Shown: positions 33,021 to 43,053 of the stretch, one piece after another | Layout of the letters: each line of letters starts with the position of its first letter | Position numbering within the stretch: position 1 is the stretch's first letter | NCBI GenBank assembly: GCA_009911065.1 | Contig: QXWR01000025.1 | Coordinates: forward strand, 1-64,000 | Direction: 5' to 3' | Origin: Clostridiaceae bacterium | Lineage (GTDB): Bacteria; Bacillota; Clostridia; Lachnospirales; Lachnospiraceae | Length of the DNA stretch: 64,000 bases | The notes under the pieces: model-generated | Databases searched by the model: none | What the model was told of the DNA's origin: nothing | Seen by the model: only the letters and a program-made list of their open reading frames with translations | Position numbers and translations under genes: made by a program

Positions 33021-34967
33021 CTATTTTATCACTTCCACCGAATCTCCTGCCTCAATCGTATGATTGACCGGATTCTGACGAATATCCAGATATTTGAGTC
33101 TGGCTGCCTGATTTAAAGGAGTCAGATCCGTCACATAATTGTTATTGATTCCCAAGCGTTCCAGGCGATTCAGCTTGGAAGCAAATTGGATTGAGGTCAA
33201 CTGATTCCCATCCAGATACAGTTCTTCCAACTCAGAATAATGAGTTAAAAAATCAATATTTTCCGCCAGGGACACATCATCATACCAAATATTGGTCACA
33301 CCAGAATAAGATTCCACATAGAAGTTCTTTTTTAAAGAAACCTCCTTCATCTGCAGCTTTTTAAGTGAAGGATTGTCCCTTAACTGATCAAAATCAATGC
33401 CAAACAAACACTGATTCAAATACAGTTCTTCCAGACCTGCATGATTGAACACATTGGAAATATCTCCATAAATTTCTATATTCCTGCCATAGCCTCCCCA
33501 CCAGCTCTTGTCTTCTATGCCACTGAGATCCAAATATTTTAAGCTGGTCATTCCGTCCACAAAGTTCAGATTACGGAGAGGTTTATGGACAGCCCACATG
33601 GAATAGCAGGTCAGCCGCTCCAGACCCGACAAGGAAGAAAGGACATTGATCTCATCCACATTACACCCATGAATGGACAGGCTTTTCAAATTTTTCAGAC
33701 CTTTAAGGGGAGCCATGGACTGAAATCCGCAAATATCCAATTCTTCCAGCTGGCTAAGTGAAGATAAGTCCGGATCGGAACAAGAGTCGTCCTTGTCCAG
33801 AACCAAACTTTTCAGCCCTGTAAGCTTAGGGATAAATTCATAGCCCTTCACCGAATCGTTGTTCGTTACACAGAGAGAAGTAAGACCCGAAAGCCCTCCT
33901 AAAGGTTCCAAGCTAATCGCTTCCGTCTCTGCAAGGGACAGCTTTGTAAGTCCTGTGAGAGAGTTTAAAAAACTCACGTCCCGCACCGAAGCAGACTCCA
34001 GGTTAAGCTCCTGTAAACCAGTCAATACAGTAAGGGCAGAATAATCGGTTAAGGTACCAGAAGAAGATTCATCCAAATCCGGCTCATCCTCAATAATCGT
34101 CAACGATTTTAGCTGTTTCATGGAAACCAGCTGCCGAATGTCCGGCGCCACAGCATCCTCAAGAGACAAAATTTCCAGGTTTTCAAAGGTAGATAATCCC
34201 TCCAAATCCGTTGGTTTATCCAGATTCAGCTCCCGAAGCTGTCCCGGCTCCAACCATTCGGTCAGATCTTTCGGACTCACCTCGCGGCAAGAAAGTCCCT
34301 GTAAACGGCTTAACTTATCCAAAACCTTTCCGTCTGCCCAACGGTATCCCAACTCCAATTTCACAAGCTCCGGAAACTCTGCCAGATCATCGGTGTCCCA
34401 GTCTTCTGGTTTCAACTCCAAATGTACAATCTCTGCCGACGGATCTTCATAAAGATTCTCAAAACTGTAATCGATGGAAAAGGAATCCCTTCCTGTCTCA
34501 ATGCGCAGATACTTTAGTCTCCCCTTCTGTTTGGAATCTACCAAGTGTGTCGGCTTGCCATAAATTCCCTCCAGCAAAACATCATAAAACGGTGAATGGG
34601 AACTTAACACCTCTTCCTTTTCTTCCTCCAAAATTCCAGAAACCGTGGAAGAGGAAACTGCATACCGGGAATGATCAAAATTGCTTTTACGGTTGGCGCT
34701 CAAAGCAATTCCTACTCCAAACACAGCTGCCAGTCCCAAAAGGATTACCACAACCGCCAAGACTCCTTCCTGGTCAGGGGACATGTTTTTGCCCTTAAAT
34801 CCATCGTTCTTTGGAGGGGCCTGTTGATAAATGTGGTAATTGATAACCCGGTCATCCTCCAGAATATACTGACTGCCACAATACTCGCAGGCAACGATTT
34901 TCTGATTCCCCTCCACAGGTATCAGCCGTCCGCCGCAATTCGGACATTTCAAATCCACAAACTTCAT
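33021..34967 (-). CDS. Membrane-anchored LRR protein with N-terminal zinc ribbon
   Basis: The 648-aa protein begins with a four-cysteine zinc ribbon (CPNCGG at about 9 and CEYCGS at about 28), followed by a short linker, one membrane span (about 68-92) and a large leucine-rich-repeat domain (about 170-640). The LRRs are of the internalin-like 22-residue kind, for example LTGLQELNLESASVRDVSFL and LNRLERLGINNNYVTDLTPL. The zinc ribbon should be cytoplasmic and the LRRs outside. There is no sortase signal. A HIT-family gene lies 54 nt upstream on the same strand. The ligand is unknown. Confidence 0.85.
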   Translation of the reverse strand: MKFVDLKCPNCGGRLIPVEGNQKIVACEYCGSQYILEDDRVINYHIYQQAPPKNDGFKGKNMSPDQEGVLAVVVILLGLAAVFGVGIALSANRKSNFDHSRYAVSSSTVSGILEEEKEEVLSSHSPFYDVLLEGIYGKPTHLVDSKQKGRLKYLRIETGRDSFSIDYSFENLYEDPSAEIVHLELKPEDWDTDDLAEFPELVKLELGYRWADGKVLDKLSRLQGLSCREVSPKDLTEWLEPGQLRELNLDKPTDLEGLSTFENLEILSLEDAVAPDIRQLVSMKQLKSLTIIEDEPDLDESSSGTLTDYSALTVLTGLQELNLESASVRDVSFLNSLTGLTKLSLAETEAISLEPLGGLSGLTSLCVTNNDSVKGYEFIPKLTGLKSLVLDKDDSCSDPDLSSLSQLEELDICGFQSMAPLKGLKNLKSLSIHGCNVDEINVLSSLSGLERLTCYSMWAVHKPLRNLNFVDGMTSLKYLDLSGIEDKSWWGGYGRNIEIYGDISNVFNHAGLEELYLNQCLFGIDFDQLRDNPSLKKLQMKEVSLKKNFYVESYSGVTNIWYDDVSLAENIDFLTHYSELEELYLDGNQLTSIQFASKLNRLERLGINNNYVTDLTPLNQAARLKYLDIRQNPVNHTIEAGDSVEVIK

Positions 34968-35021
34968 GAAATCCTGTATTCTCCCTTGTTCATTCTCTTG
35001 GTTTCCAAAGCCTTTTGTCTT

Positions 35022-35441
35022 TTAAAGCGCCTTCCGAATCTTCTCTGCAATCTCCTCATACTCTTGATCCGTCAAGAAGATCTTTCCCGGATTCATCTCA
35101 AACACGCCGCCCCATTCCGGACCGTCCTCATACTTTGGAACCAGATGAAAATGAAGGTGGCATCCAGTATCTCCATATGCCCCATAATTCACCTTTTTCG
35201 GCCCAAACACTTTATGAATGGCTCTGGCCGCCTTTGCCACATCTGCAAAAAACAGATTCCGCTCCTCATCCGTCAGCTCAATCATCTCGCTGATATGTTT
35301 GTCATGGGCCAAAATCAGCCTTCCTGGATGGCTTTGCTCTTTAAAAACATACAAAAACCCCGAATCCATTTTACAGATTGGATAAGCAAATTTTGCTGCC
35401 AGCTCCCCCTGCATACAATATGCACAATTCCCATCTTTCAT
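35022..35441 (-). CDS. HIT-family nucleotide hydrolase or transferase
   Basis: The 139-aa protein carries the histidine triad GCHLHFHLVPKY at about 93-104, preceded by the family's GRLILAHDKHISEM segment. It starts with CAYCMQGEL, a small Cys pair as found in zinc-bearing HIT proteins. It probably hydrolyses AMP-linked or dinucleotide substrates in the cytoplasm; the natural substrate cannot be read from sequence. The ATG follows AAGG by eight bases. It is likely co-transcribed with the LRR membrane protein gene. The roughly 280 nt upstream, shared with the divergent EAL gene, contains no further gene. Confidence 0.9.
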   Translation of the reverse strand: MKDGNCAYCMQGELAAKFAYPICKMDSGFLYVFKEQSHPGRLILAHDKHISEMIELTDEERNLFFADVAKAARAIHKVFGPKKVNYGAYGDTGCHLHFHLVPKYEDGPEWGGVFEMNPGKIFLTDQEYEEIAEKIRKAL

Positions 35442-35724
35442 TGTTCATACCTTCTTTCTGAAATTTTCTTTATTTTACACTTTTTAAGCTGGTTATGCAA
35501 GGTTTTCTTCGGTTAATACGTCCATCCTCCACAAAACAAACATTTCATTGAATGACTTTGTTTTATGAACCATAAATTGTAACCAAAAATCCAGAAATTT
35601 TCTCAAATAAATGTAGCGATCATGCCAGTAATTTGATACAATAGAAAGGAAATCAGGAAATTGCTGTAAAAGGTTTTTTTCAGATACTTGAATTTTGAAA
35701 AGGATCGAAAGGGTGTTGGAAAAA

Positions 35725-38622
35725 ATGGAAAACATAAGATTTAAAAAATGGCCAGTGTTTCTTTTGATTTTTACGCTTGCAGCAGGTATTTTAGGCATAT
35801 GGATTCCAGGCGCTGCCTATGGAAAAGGAAGCCGGACAGTAAAGGTGGCTTTCTTCCCCATGAATGGATACCATGAAAAGGATGCCGACGGAAGGCTGAC
35901 TGGAATGGATGTGGAATACCTGGATGAATTATGCAGGTTTACTGACTGGGATATTGAATATGTGGAATGTGAAAGCTGGGATGAAGCCTTACAGCTTGTG
36001 GCCGAGAAAAAAGCCGATCTGGTGGGAAGCGCCCAATATTCCGCAGCACGGGCCTCCAAATATCAGTATGCCGATCTGTCCAGCGGCTACACTTTTGGCA
36101 TCATTGCCACCAATGGGGACAGTTCTCTGGCCTATGAAGATTTTGAAGCCATGAAAGGTATTACGTTTGGCATGGTGAAAACTTATGTGCGCAAACATGA
36201 ATTTCTCAACTATTTATCCGACAACGGACTTATGTTTCCGAAAATTAAAGAATACGACTCCACTGCCCAGCTTCAGGAGGCGTTGGACAGCGGCCAGATT
36301 GACGCCATGGTTCACACTTTTATGGAAATCAAAGAAGGCCAGCGCTTAATCGGACGTTTTGCCCCAAGACCCTTTTATTACATTACTTATCCCGGCAATG
36401 AAGATGTAATGCGGGAATTAAACCATGCCATTGCTGATTTGAAAATGGCCAGTCCAGATCTGGAAACCCGTCTGATCAACTCCTTTTACCAAAGCAGGCT
36501 GGACAAAACCATTGTGTTTACCACAGAAGAAAAGCAGTATATTTCACAGGCAAACCAAGTGAAAGTCGGTTATCTGGACGGCTATTATCCATTTCTCTAC
36601 AGTGAAGACGACGATTGTAAAGGACTCACCCGTGAACTTTTGGAAGGAGCCGCTTCTGTGACCGGAGTGACTCTCTCCTGGCATAAATTTGACAATTCCC
36701 ATAAAGCCTATGAAGCCCTGAAAAACGGTTCCATTGATATTATGTCTTACAGCACCTTTACAGAAGAAGAGTTGTATGACCATCAACTAATCAAAATGAG
36801 AGACTATGCACAGGTCCCCATGGTGCTGATTATGAAAAAAACGAAAGACTTAAGCTCCATGGATTCCATCGCTTCCGTTTCCTACCTGTCTCCAGAAGTA
36901 GGAAATGTGGTAGATTTACACTCCACAACCCTGATTCCCTGCAGCACACAGCTGGAGAGCATTGAGATGGTAAACAGCGGAAAGGCAGACGCCGCCCTGT
37001 GCGACGGTTATTTGGCTGAATATCTGTTAAGTTCCAAAATCCGTTACTATGAGCTGGAAATCAAAAATGTTTTAAGCGGGCAGCACGGTCTGTCCATGGC
37101 CATACGGGCAGATGAGCCTTTGCTTGCAGGTATTTTAAACAAAACCCTCCTTTCCATTGATGCTAGAGCAATCAATGATTATATGCTGGAACGGAATGTT
37201 TACTCTCTGGCCACCATGAGTCATTTTTTGCAAAGTTATAGTGACATCATCATTGCTGTCCTGATTTTGATTATCATAGCCATTATTCTTGTGACGATAC
37301 ATATTGTGAAAGACAGCCGAAAGATTCAAAAACTCATGTACAAAGATCCGGAACTAAATATTGGCAACTTAAATTATTTTATTTATCATGGAGAACAGCT
37401 GCTCGCTGACCGTCCAAAACAACAATATAGCGTTGCCTGCCTGAACATAGCTCAATTTCAGAACTATGTGGCAATTTATGGATGGCACAATGGACAAAAA
37501 CTTTTAATAACAGTGGCAGATGCCTTGTCTCATACCATTAAAGATAAAAATGAAATCTGTGCCAGAGCGGACGGGGACCATTTTGTTCTTCTTCTGTCTG
37601 AGGAGAATGGGTCTATCCCAGAACGTTTAGAACAGATCGAATCCTTTATAAAAGAACAGGTTTCTTATAAAATGGAAAATCGCATCGAACTTCAAACCGG
37701 AGTTTATTATATTCCATCTGGAAGCCATGACCTGCGGGGAGCTTTCATCTGTGCCAACCAGGCCATTGAATTTGCCTGGGACAACGGAGAAAATCACATC
37801 ATGGTCTATGATACTTCCCTGGAAAAAACCATTATTGAACGACATGAAAAAGAAAAACTTTTGGACTCAGTAAGCATTGAAGATAATTTTGTCCCTTACT
37901 ATCAGGCCAAGATTGATGTTCTTACCGAAAAGATCGTAGGCGCCGAAGCATTGGTACGTTTTATTGACCCTACTGCCCAGGGAGCAGTCGTATCACCAGG
38001 ATTTTTTGTTCCCTATTATGAGCAGACTGGCCGAATCGCGGAAATTGACTTTTTCATTTTAAAATGTGTCTGTAAAATGCTACGCAGGCGAATGGACCAA
38101 AATGAACCAGTTGTGACAATCTCCTGTAACTTTTCCAGGATGCATTTTACAAAGCCTGGTTTTGTTCAACGCTTTGAAAAAGTTTTGGAAAAATACCAGA
38201 TTCCCAAAGAACTGATTGAGGTTGAAATAACCGAAACTTTGGTTATGGAGGAAATGGAAGCCAAGACTGCAGCGCAGACCTTGGAAGATCTCCATGCAAG
38301 AGGCATCCGGCTCTCCATTGATGACTTTGGCTCCGGATATTCCTCTTTAGGCGTTATTGAAAAAATACCTGCTTCTGTCATAAAGTTAGACCGTTCCTTC
38401 CTTTTGAATCAGGAAGACCGAAACCGACAGGTGAAAATAATGAAAAGTATTGTGGAGTTAGCCTACAATCTAGGCGCACAGATCGTATGCGAAGGGGTGG
38501 AGACTGAGCGGGATGTGGAGCTTATGCGAGAAATAGGCGCCCGTGTAGCCCAGGGCTACCATTACGCCAAACCAGTTCCTGAAAAGGAATTTGAGGAAAA
38601 GTTAAAGAATATCGGAGAATAA
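35725..38622 (+). CDS. Dual solute-binding sensor with degenerate GGDEF and intact EAL domains
   Basis: The protein (about 965 aa) has a signal anchor (about 8-30), two successive SBP_bac_3 domains (about 40-250 and 275-490), a membrane span (about 510-535), a GGDEF-like domain (about 555-700) and an EAL domain (about 715-960). The GGDEF signature reads DGDHF, so cyclase activity is unlikely. The EAL part keeps GAEALVRF, the metal ligands in ITETLVM and IDDFGSGYSSL, the Lys of IKLDRSF and EGVET, so it should degrade cyclic di-GMP. Binding of an amino acid or similar solute outside would control the phosphodiesterase inside. The ATG at 35725 is chosen; in-frame TTG and GTG codons up to 35695 are possible. 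Confidence 0.88.
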   Translation: MENIRFKKWPVFLLIFTLAAGILGIWIPGAAYGKGSRTVKVAFFPMNGYHEKDADGRLTGMDVEYLDELCRFTDWDIEYVECESWDEALQLVAEKKADLVGSAQYSAARASKYQYADLSSGYTFGIIATNGDSSLAYEDFEAMKGITFGMVKTYVRKHEFLNYLSDNGLMFPKIKEYDSTAQLQEALDSGQIDAMVHTFMEIKEGQRLIGRFAPRPFYYITYPGNEDVMRELNHAIADLKMASPDLETRLINSFYQSRLDKTIVFTTEEKQYISQANQVKVGYLDGYYPFLYSEDDDCKGLTRELLEGAASVTGVTLSWHKFDNSHKAYEALKNGSIDIMSYSTFTEEELYDHQLIKMRDYAQVPMVLIMKKTKDLSSMDSIASVSYLSPEVGNVVDLHSTTLIPCSTQLESIEMVNSGKADAALCDGYLAEYLLSSKIRYYELEIKNVLSGQHGLSMAIRADEPLLAGILNKTLLSIDARAINDYMLERNVYSLATMSHFLQSYSDIIIAVLILIIIAIILVTIHIVKDSRKIQKLMYKDPELNIGNLNYFIYHGEQLLADRPKQQYSVACLNIAQFQNYVAIYGWHNGQKLLITVADALSHTIKDKNEICARADGDHFVLLLSEENGSIPERLEQIESFIKEQVSYKMENRIELQTGVYYIPSGSHDLRGAFICANQAIEFAWDNGENHIMVYDTSLEKTIIERHEKEKLLDSVSIEDNFVPYYQAKIDVLTEKIVGAEALVRFIDPTAQGAVVSPGFFVPYYEQTGRIAEIDFFILKCVCKMLRRRMDQNEPVVTISCNFSRMHFTKPGFVQRFEKVLEKYQIPKELIEVEITETLVMEEMEAKTAAQTLEDLHARGIRLSIDDFGSGYSSLGVIEKIPASVIKLDRSFLLNQEDRNRQVKIMKSIVELAYNLGAQIVCEGVETERDVELMREIGARVAQGYHYAKPVPEKEFEEKLKNIGE

Positions 38623-38634
38623 AGGATAATAAAT

Positions 38635-38693
38635 CAGCTTCAGAAAAAGAAGATCTTTTGACACTTTCTTCTTTCTCTGAAGCTGTACTTTTT
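38635..38693 (+). terminator. Terminator of the EAL gene, probably bidirectional
   Basis: An 18-bp stem with one mismatch (38635-38652 with 38668-38685, containing CAGCTTCAGA) is followed by TACTTTTT on the plus strand. It lies between convergent transcripts and may also stop the ABC permease mRNA. Confidence 0.75.
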
Positions 38694-38722
38694 CAGGTTT
38701 TCCGTTTCAAAATTGGATTCTA

Positions 38723-40186
38723 TTAAGCGTTCGCCTTTTTGTTTTCTTTCTTCCCACCAGGAGCTTTCTTCCACGCATGCATCGCCAAAGCCAATGCAAT
38801 AACGCCGTAAGACACAAACACCCGGAAGTATTCACCAATTACAGGATCTCCAAACAATTCTTTACCTGCCAAAGGCGACACAATAAACAACGTGTGGAAC
38901 AACACAATTCCTAACAAAGCCTGCTTGTTGGTCGCCTTTTGTACAGAAGCTCCCCCAACTAAAAGAGCCGCGATAGCAAACTGTCCTACCTGAGTATGTG
39001 CTCCGTAGGTGGAAATGGTTCCCACATTCTGCAAAAAGATCAGCTGCCCCCAGCTGGCCAGTACCGTGGAAAAGATCATGGCAATAATACGAATCCGGTC
39101 TACATTAATACCAGCTGCATTTGCAACAGTACGGCTCTGTCCCACAGTCCTCATATCCTGTCCCAAACGGGTTTTCATCAAAATATTGTTAAAGCAGCAA
39201 AGCGCTCCAATGCAAAGATAAGTCAGAACCGGAAGCCGCACCACAAGCAGCACTTTGTAAATGGAAGGCACATAGGTAAGTCCATAAACCACTGCTGCCA
39301 GAATCACATTGACCGTGGCTTTTGTTGGATTAAATGTGCTTGCCAAAGCTTCCTCTTTGTCCTTTTTCATCTTCAACTTCCATTTGACAAAACCAAACAG
39401 CTGCCACAGCGCCATTCCAAGGCACCACAGCTCCACAGCTGACAGAAGCAAAAGACGGTCAGTTGACAAAAATCTCTCTACTGGTCCGATAAAGGTCAAT
39501 CCATAGATTACAACTGCCGCAGCTGCCTTTGCCCCCACAGATTTCCACTCCACACCCTGTTTTTTGGCCAGTTTAAAAGCAGTGGAACCTGCCAGTATAA
39601 TGAGAAACAGATAAAATCCAATCTCAACAATGGTCAGCATAGGCACAGTATCCAGCGCATATTTCACAGTATCTTTTAAGTCAATGGTATTCTTGACGCC
39701 TACTCCTGTGGGAATCATCAAAGTGGGATTGTTCATCTTAATGACACCGCCAAAGATAAACAAAAACACCAGCTGATAAATACCATCAGCAAAATACCCC
39801 AGCACCAGGCCGCCGATCATCTCATTGCCCTTCATATAGTTAAACAGCTTTCCCACCAGGAAACCGAAAAATACGGCAAACGGGGTGGCTAAAGCAGCTG
39901 TAAACAAAAATCCGGAAATGCCGGTAAAGCCCCAGTAAGTGGTTAAAAAGATAGCCAGCTGCGCTGCCATGGCACCGATTACAATACCAAAATTCAATCC
40001 CATTCCTGCAATAACCGGAATGATCAGGGAAAGGACAATAAAGGAATTACGGGCTATACGGGTAAACAGCTCCGACACTACAAACGTCAGCGGCTGCTTG
40101 GAAAAATACGTTGCCGCAATACACAGAATCACAAACAGAAATACCACCATGTTCTGTACCAGAAAATCGGTTGTTTTCTTATTCAC
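38723..40186 (-). CDS. ABC importer permease (BPD_transp_2 type), second subunit
   Basis: The 487-aa protein has about ten membrane spans and the pattern of the branched-chain/sugar/nucleoside permease family, with AAGINVDRIRIIAMIFSTVLAS near the C-terminal third, where these permeases contact the ATPase. A cytoplasmic charged insert (KLKMKKDKEEALASTFNPTK) at about 270-290 makes it longer than relatives. It starts with GTG at 40186, eight bases after GGAGG and overlapping the previous permease gene by 8 nt. It is the last gene of the four-gene importer operon. Substrate unknown. Confidence 0.88.
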   Translation of the reverse strand: MNKKTTDFLVQNMVVFLFVILCIAATYFSKQPLTFVVSELFTRIARNSFIVLSLIIPVIAGMGLNFGIVIGAMAAQLAIFLTTYWGFTGISGFLFTAALATPFAVFFGFLVGKLFNYMKGNEMIGGLVLGYFADGIYQLVFLFIFGGVIKMNNPTLMIPTGVGVKNTIDLKDTVKYALDTVPMLTIVEIGFYLFLIILAGSTAFKLAKKQGVEWKSVGAKAAAAVVIYGLTFIGPVERFLSTDRLLLLSAVELWCLGMALWQLFGFVKWKLKMKKDKEEALASTFNPTKATVNVILAAVVYGLTYVPSIYKVLLVVRLPVLTYLCIGALCCFNNILMKTRLGQDMRTVGQSRTVANAAGINVDRIRIIAMIFSTVLASWGQLIFLQNVGTISTYGAHTQVGQFAIAALLVGGASVQKATNKQALLGIVLFHTLFIVSPLAGKELFGDPVIGEYFRVFVSYGVIALALAMHAWKKAPGGKKENKKANA

Positions 40187-41270
40187 GTCCGCTTCCTCCT
40201 TTCACCTGGCTGAGTGCGTAGATAATAATGCCATTAGAGATAATCAAACGTGCCACTTCCGACAGGTTGCTCTCCGGGATAAACTGGTTTGCCACAGGAA
40301 GTCCCAGGGCCAAGATTCCCTGAAACAGGAATGTACCAATGAGGACATGGGGAATCCTTGCCCGCTTGGGACTGGCTCCGCCGATCAATACTGCAGCTAC
40401 AGAAGTAAAGCCCATCATCATAGGTCCATTGTAAAGCTGCATAAATCCAAATCCCTGGGCATATACCAAAATACCCACTGCTGCCAGCACCGTTGACAGA
40501 GTTGTTCCAATCAACCGCATTTTATTCACATTAATACCAGCAGCTTTGGCAAACATGGGATTGGCTCCCGCTGCACTCATGGCAATTCCGGTTTTGGACC
40601 GCATAAACAACCACACCAGAAAACACATTAAAAAGAAAAACAGCAAAAGCCCTGTAGGAATGGTCAGGCTTCCAATATTAAAAGCCAGGGTATTGTTCAT
40701 AACATTACTGAAGGAGGAGGCCAGGGAAATTGTATTTCGAAGACCTTTTCCCGCGTTGGGCCAGATAAGCTCACCGTCCGTAAAGGGCAGCAGCATCCAC
40801 CACATATTCATAAAAGCGATAATGGAAAATCCTACATAAGTGGTTACGGTCATCTCGGAACCTTTTACCCGGTTCAAAAGCAATCCGTACAAATATCCAA
40901 TGCCTGTGGCAAGAACCACACCAATGAGAATAGCAAGCAAAATCGCCACCCACATGGCAAACAAAGGATGAATGGCCACCAGAGAAGGCATCTGGGCAAT
41001 GTGCAGCTGAATTACAATCAAACCTCCCAGCAAACCACCTACAATTCCCATGGAAATACCAAAATTCAGTCCAATGCCGCACTGCACTGCCGGAACCATG
41101 GCAAGAGCCAGGATTCCAAACATACCCCATCGTCTTAAACAGTCGCTTAAAAGCTGCATCAAATTCATCTGAAACACGCCGGCTGCTCCTACCAGGAACA
41201 GAAAGAATGTTACAATAATAATTCGTGGCAGGCCAAATTTGGCCACCAGTGATTTTAAGGGATTACTCAT
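40179..41270 (-). CDS. ABC importer permease (BPD_transp_2 type), first subunit
   Basis: The 363-aa protein has about nine membrane spans and the conserved AAGINVNKMRLIGTTLSTVLAA segment, paralogous to the one in the following permease, so the pair likely form a heterodimer. The start is the ATG at 41270, which has GGAGG eight bases upstream and overlaps the ATPase stop by 8 nt. It has the hydrophobic GIGLNFGISMGIVGGLLGG segment, shared in form with the partner's GMGLNFGIVIGAMAAQLAI. Confidence 0.88.
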   Translation of the reverse strand: MSNPLKSLVAKFGLPRIIIVTFFLFLVGAAGVFQMNLMQLLSDCLRRWGMFGILALAMVPAVQCGIGLNFGISMGIVGGLLGGLIVIQLHIAQMPSLVAIHPLFAMWVAILLAILIGVVLATGIGYLYGLLLNRVKGSEMTVTTYVGFSIIAFMNMWWMLLPFTDGELIWPNAGKGLRNTISLASSFSNVMNNTLAFNIGSLTIPTGLLLFFFLMCFLVWLFMRSKTGIAMSAAGANPMFAKAAGINVNKMRLIGTTLSTVLAAVGILVYAQGFGFMQLYNGPMMMGFTSVAAVLIGGASPKRARIPHVLIGTFLFQGILALGLPVANQFIPESNLSEVARLIISNGIIIYALSQVKGGSGRE

Positions 41271-42876
41271 TCTCCTGTCCTCCTTTCCATGCGCCGGACA
41301 TGGCAAGTCCGAAATCTGCATCTGAATCATCCGGTTTTAAAATACATGCCAGCTTTCCGTCAGAGATAATAGCAATCCGGTCTGACACAGAACGCAGCTC
41401 CATCAGCTCAGACGACACAATTACAACCGTCATTCCCAACTCTCGGTTCAGCTTTGCCAGATATTCCAGCACCAGTTTTTTTGCTCCAATATCAATTCCC
41501 CGGGTAGGTTCTGACACAAACAAAATATCCGGTTCCAGGGTAAGCGCTCTGGCCAGACAAACTTTCTGCTGATTCCCACCAGAAAGAGCGCCAGCAGGCT
41601 GACGGATTCCAGTACAGCGAATGTCCAGAGTCTTTACCATCTCCTCAGCATGGGAGTGAGCTGCCGCGGCGTCATAAAGCTTCATCCAGCCAGTTTTTTT
41701 CAAAAACTTGCCGTTGGTCTGCATCGCGGAAAAGATAATATTTTGTTCAATGCTTTCATCCAGCAAAAGTCCGACTCCCCGCCGGTCTTCTGACACAAAG
41801 GCAACCTTGTGCTCCAAAGCGTCCCCCAGTTTATCCAGATTTAAAGCCTCTCCATTGATCTTTACTTCCCCGCTGGCTTTGTAAAGACCGATGATTCCAT
41901 TGGGAATCCCCAGTTTTCCCTGTCCGGCCAAACCGCCGATTCCCAAAATCTCTCCTTTGCGGATGTCCAGGTTAATCCCATTGACCTTTTCACCTGGCAT
42001 ATCTACTCTATAATTTCTTAAACTTACGGCGATTTCGTCATCGCGAATGGAGCGGGTGTCAGGAATGCCGTCATCCACCAGCTTTTCCACCTTCCGTCCA
42101 ATCATAAGCTCTGCAATCTCTACCACATTTGTCTCTTTAATCTCTTTTCTGGCCACAAATTCCCCATCACGCAAAATGGTCATAGAATCTGCCACAGCCA
42201 TCACCTCATCCAAACGATGAGTAATGAAAATAATCGCGATTCCCTGAGCGGAAATCACCCGCATCGCCTCTAAAAGACGTTCTGCTTCCGACTCGGTCAA
42301 CACCGCTGTCGGCTCGTCAAGCACCAGCAGCCGGATTCCTGTCTTGTCCAGCTCCCTTGCAATCTCAATAAACTGCATATAGCCTACCGGAAGTCCGGCA
42401 ACCCTAATATATTCGTCAATCTGCAATCCAATCGTTTTGAGAGCCTTTTTTGCATCTCTCCGCATGGCCTTAAAATCTAAAGACTCCATTGACCGTCCAA
42501 ACAGACGGCTCACCAGATTCGGCGTGCTGATCTCACGCCCTACTTTAATATTTTCTGTCACTGTAAATCCAGGAATCAGCATAAATTCCTGATGCACCAT
42601 TCCAATTCCCAGCTCCATGGCTTTTAATGGAGTATCAATCTGTACCGGTTCTCCGTTTACCTCTACCGTTCCTTCAAATCCGCCGGTATTGTGGATGACC
42701 GGCATTCCAAAAAGAATATTCATCAGCGTAGACTTTCCTGCGCCGTTCTCTCCCATCAGAGCATGAATCTCACCGGGACGGATGTGGAGCTTTACGCCCT
42801 TTAATACCCGGTTTCCATAATATTCTTTGGCGATATTGTCCATCTTCAGAACATAGGTTTCATTTGCTTTTTCCAA
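41263..42876 (-). CDS. ABC importer ATPase with two nucleotide-binding domains
   Basis: The 537-aa protein is built like RbsA/MglA: the first domain has Walker A MGENGAGKSTLMNIL (about 40) and LLVLDEPTAVL, and the second has a degenerate Walker A, GGLAGQGKLGIPNG, with the signature LSGGNQQKV and Walker B LFVSEPTRG. One of the two ATP sites may thus be inactive, as in related importers. It starts with TTG at 42876, eight bases after GAGG. The gene is separated from the binding-protein gene by a hairpin that could lower its expression. It powers the permease pair encoded next. Confidence 0.92.
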   Translation of the reverse strand: MEKANETYVLKMDNIAKEYYGNRVLKGVKLHIRPGEIHALMGENGAGKSTLMNILFGMPVIHNTGGFEGTVEVNGEPVQIDTPLKAMELGIGMVHQEFMLIPGFTVTENIKVGREISTPNLVSRLFGRSMESLDFKAMRRDAKKALKTIGLQIDEYIRVAGLPVGYMQFIEIARELDKTGIRLLVLDEPTAVLTESEAERLLEAMRVISAQGIAIIFITHRLDEVMAVADSMTILRDGEFVARKEIKETNVVEIAELMIGRKVEKLVDDGIPDTRSIRDDEIAVSLRNYRVDMPGEKVNGINLDIRKGEILGIGGLAGQGKLGIPNGIIGLYKASGEVKINGEALNLDKLGDALEHKVAFVSEDRRGVGLLLDESIEQNIIFSAMQTNGKFLKKTGWMKLYDAAAAHSHAEEMVKTLDIRCTGIRQPAGALSGGNQQKVCLARALTLEPDILFVSEPTRGIDIGAKKLVLEYLAKLNRELGMTVVIVSSELMELRSVSDRIAIISDGKLACILKPDDSDADFGLAMSGAWKGGQENE

Positions 42877-42921
42877 GTCACCAACCTCTTTCTACATTAT
42901 CTCTGACATTCCCGAATAGCA

Positions 42922-42967
42922 GAAAGTTCTGCCAACTGATGTCTCACTAAGACCCCGTTGGCAGAAC
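42922..42967 (-). terminator. Attenuating hairpin between binding protein and ATPase genes
   Basis: On the minus strand GTTCTGCCAAC and GTTGGCAGAAC form an 11-bp perfect stem (20-nt loop) followed by TTTCT. The short T-run suggests partial termination, giving more binding protein than transporter. Confidence 0.65.
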
Positions 42968-43053
42968 CCCCAGATACCATCATATTATTAGCTGCCGTAC
43001 AGATACACCTGAACGCAACCCTTCATCCATTAGTCCGGTCGTGGGACACTTGT

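Noticed and set aside
35493..35798. Minus-strand 101-aa frame between the HIT and EAL genes
   Set aside because: It lies across the upstream region and start of the EAL gene, has no ribosome site and no recognisable domain.
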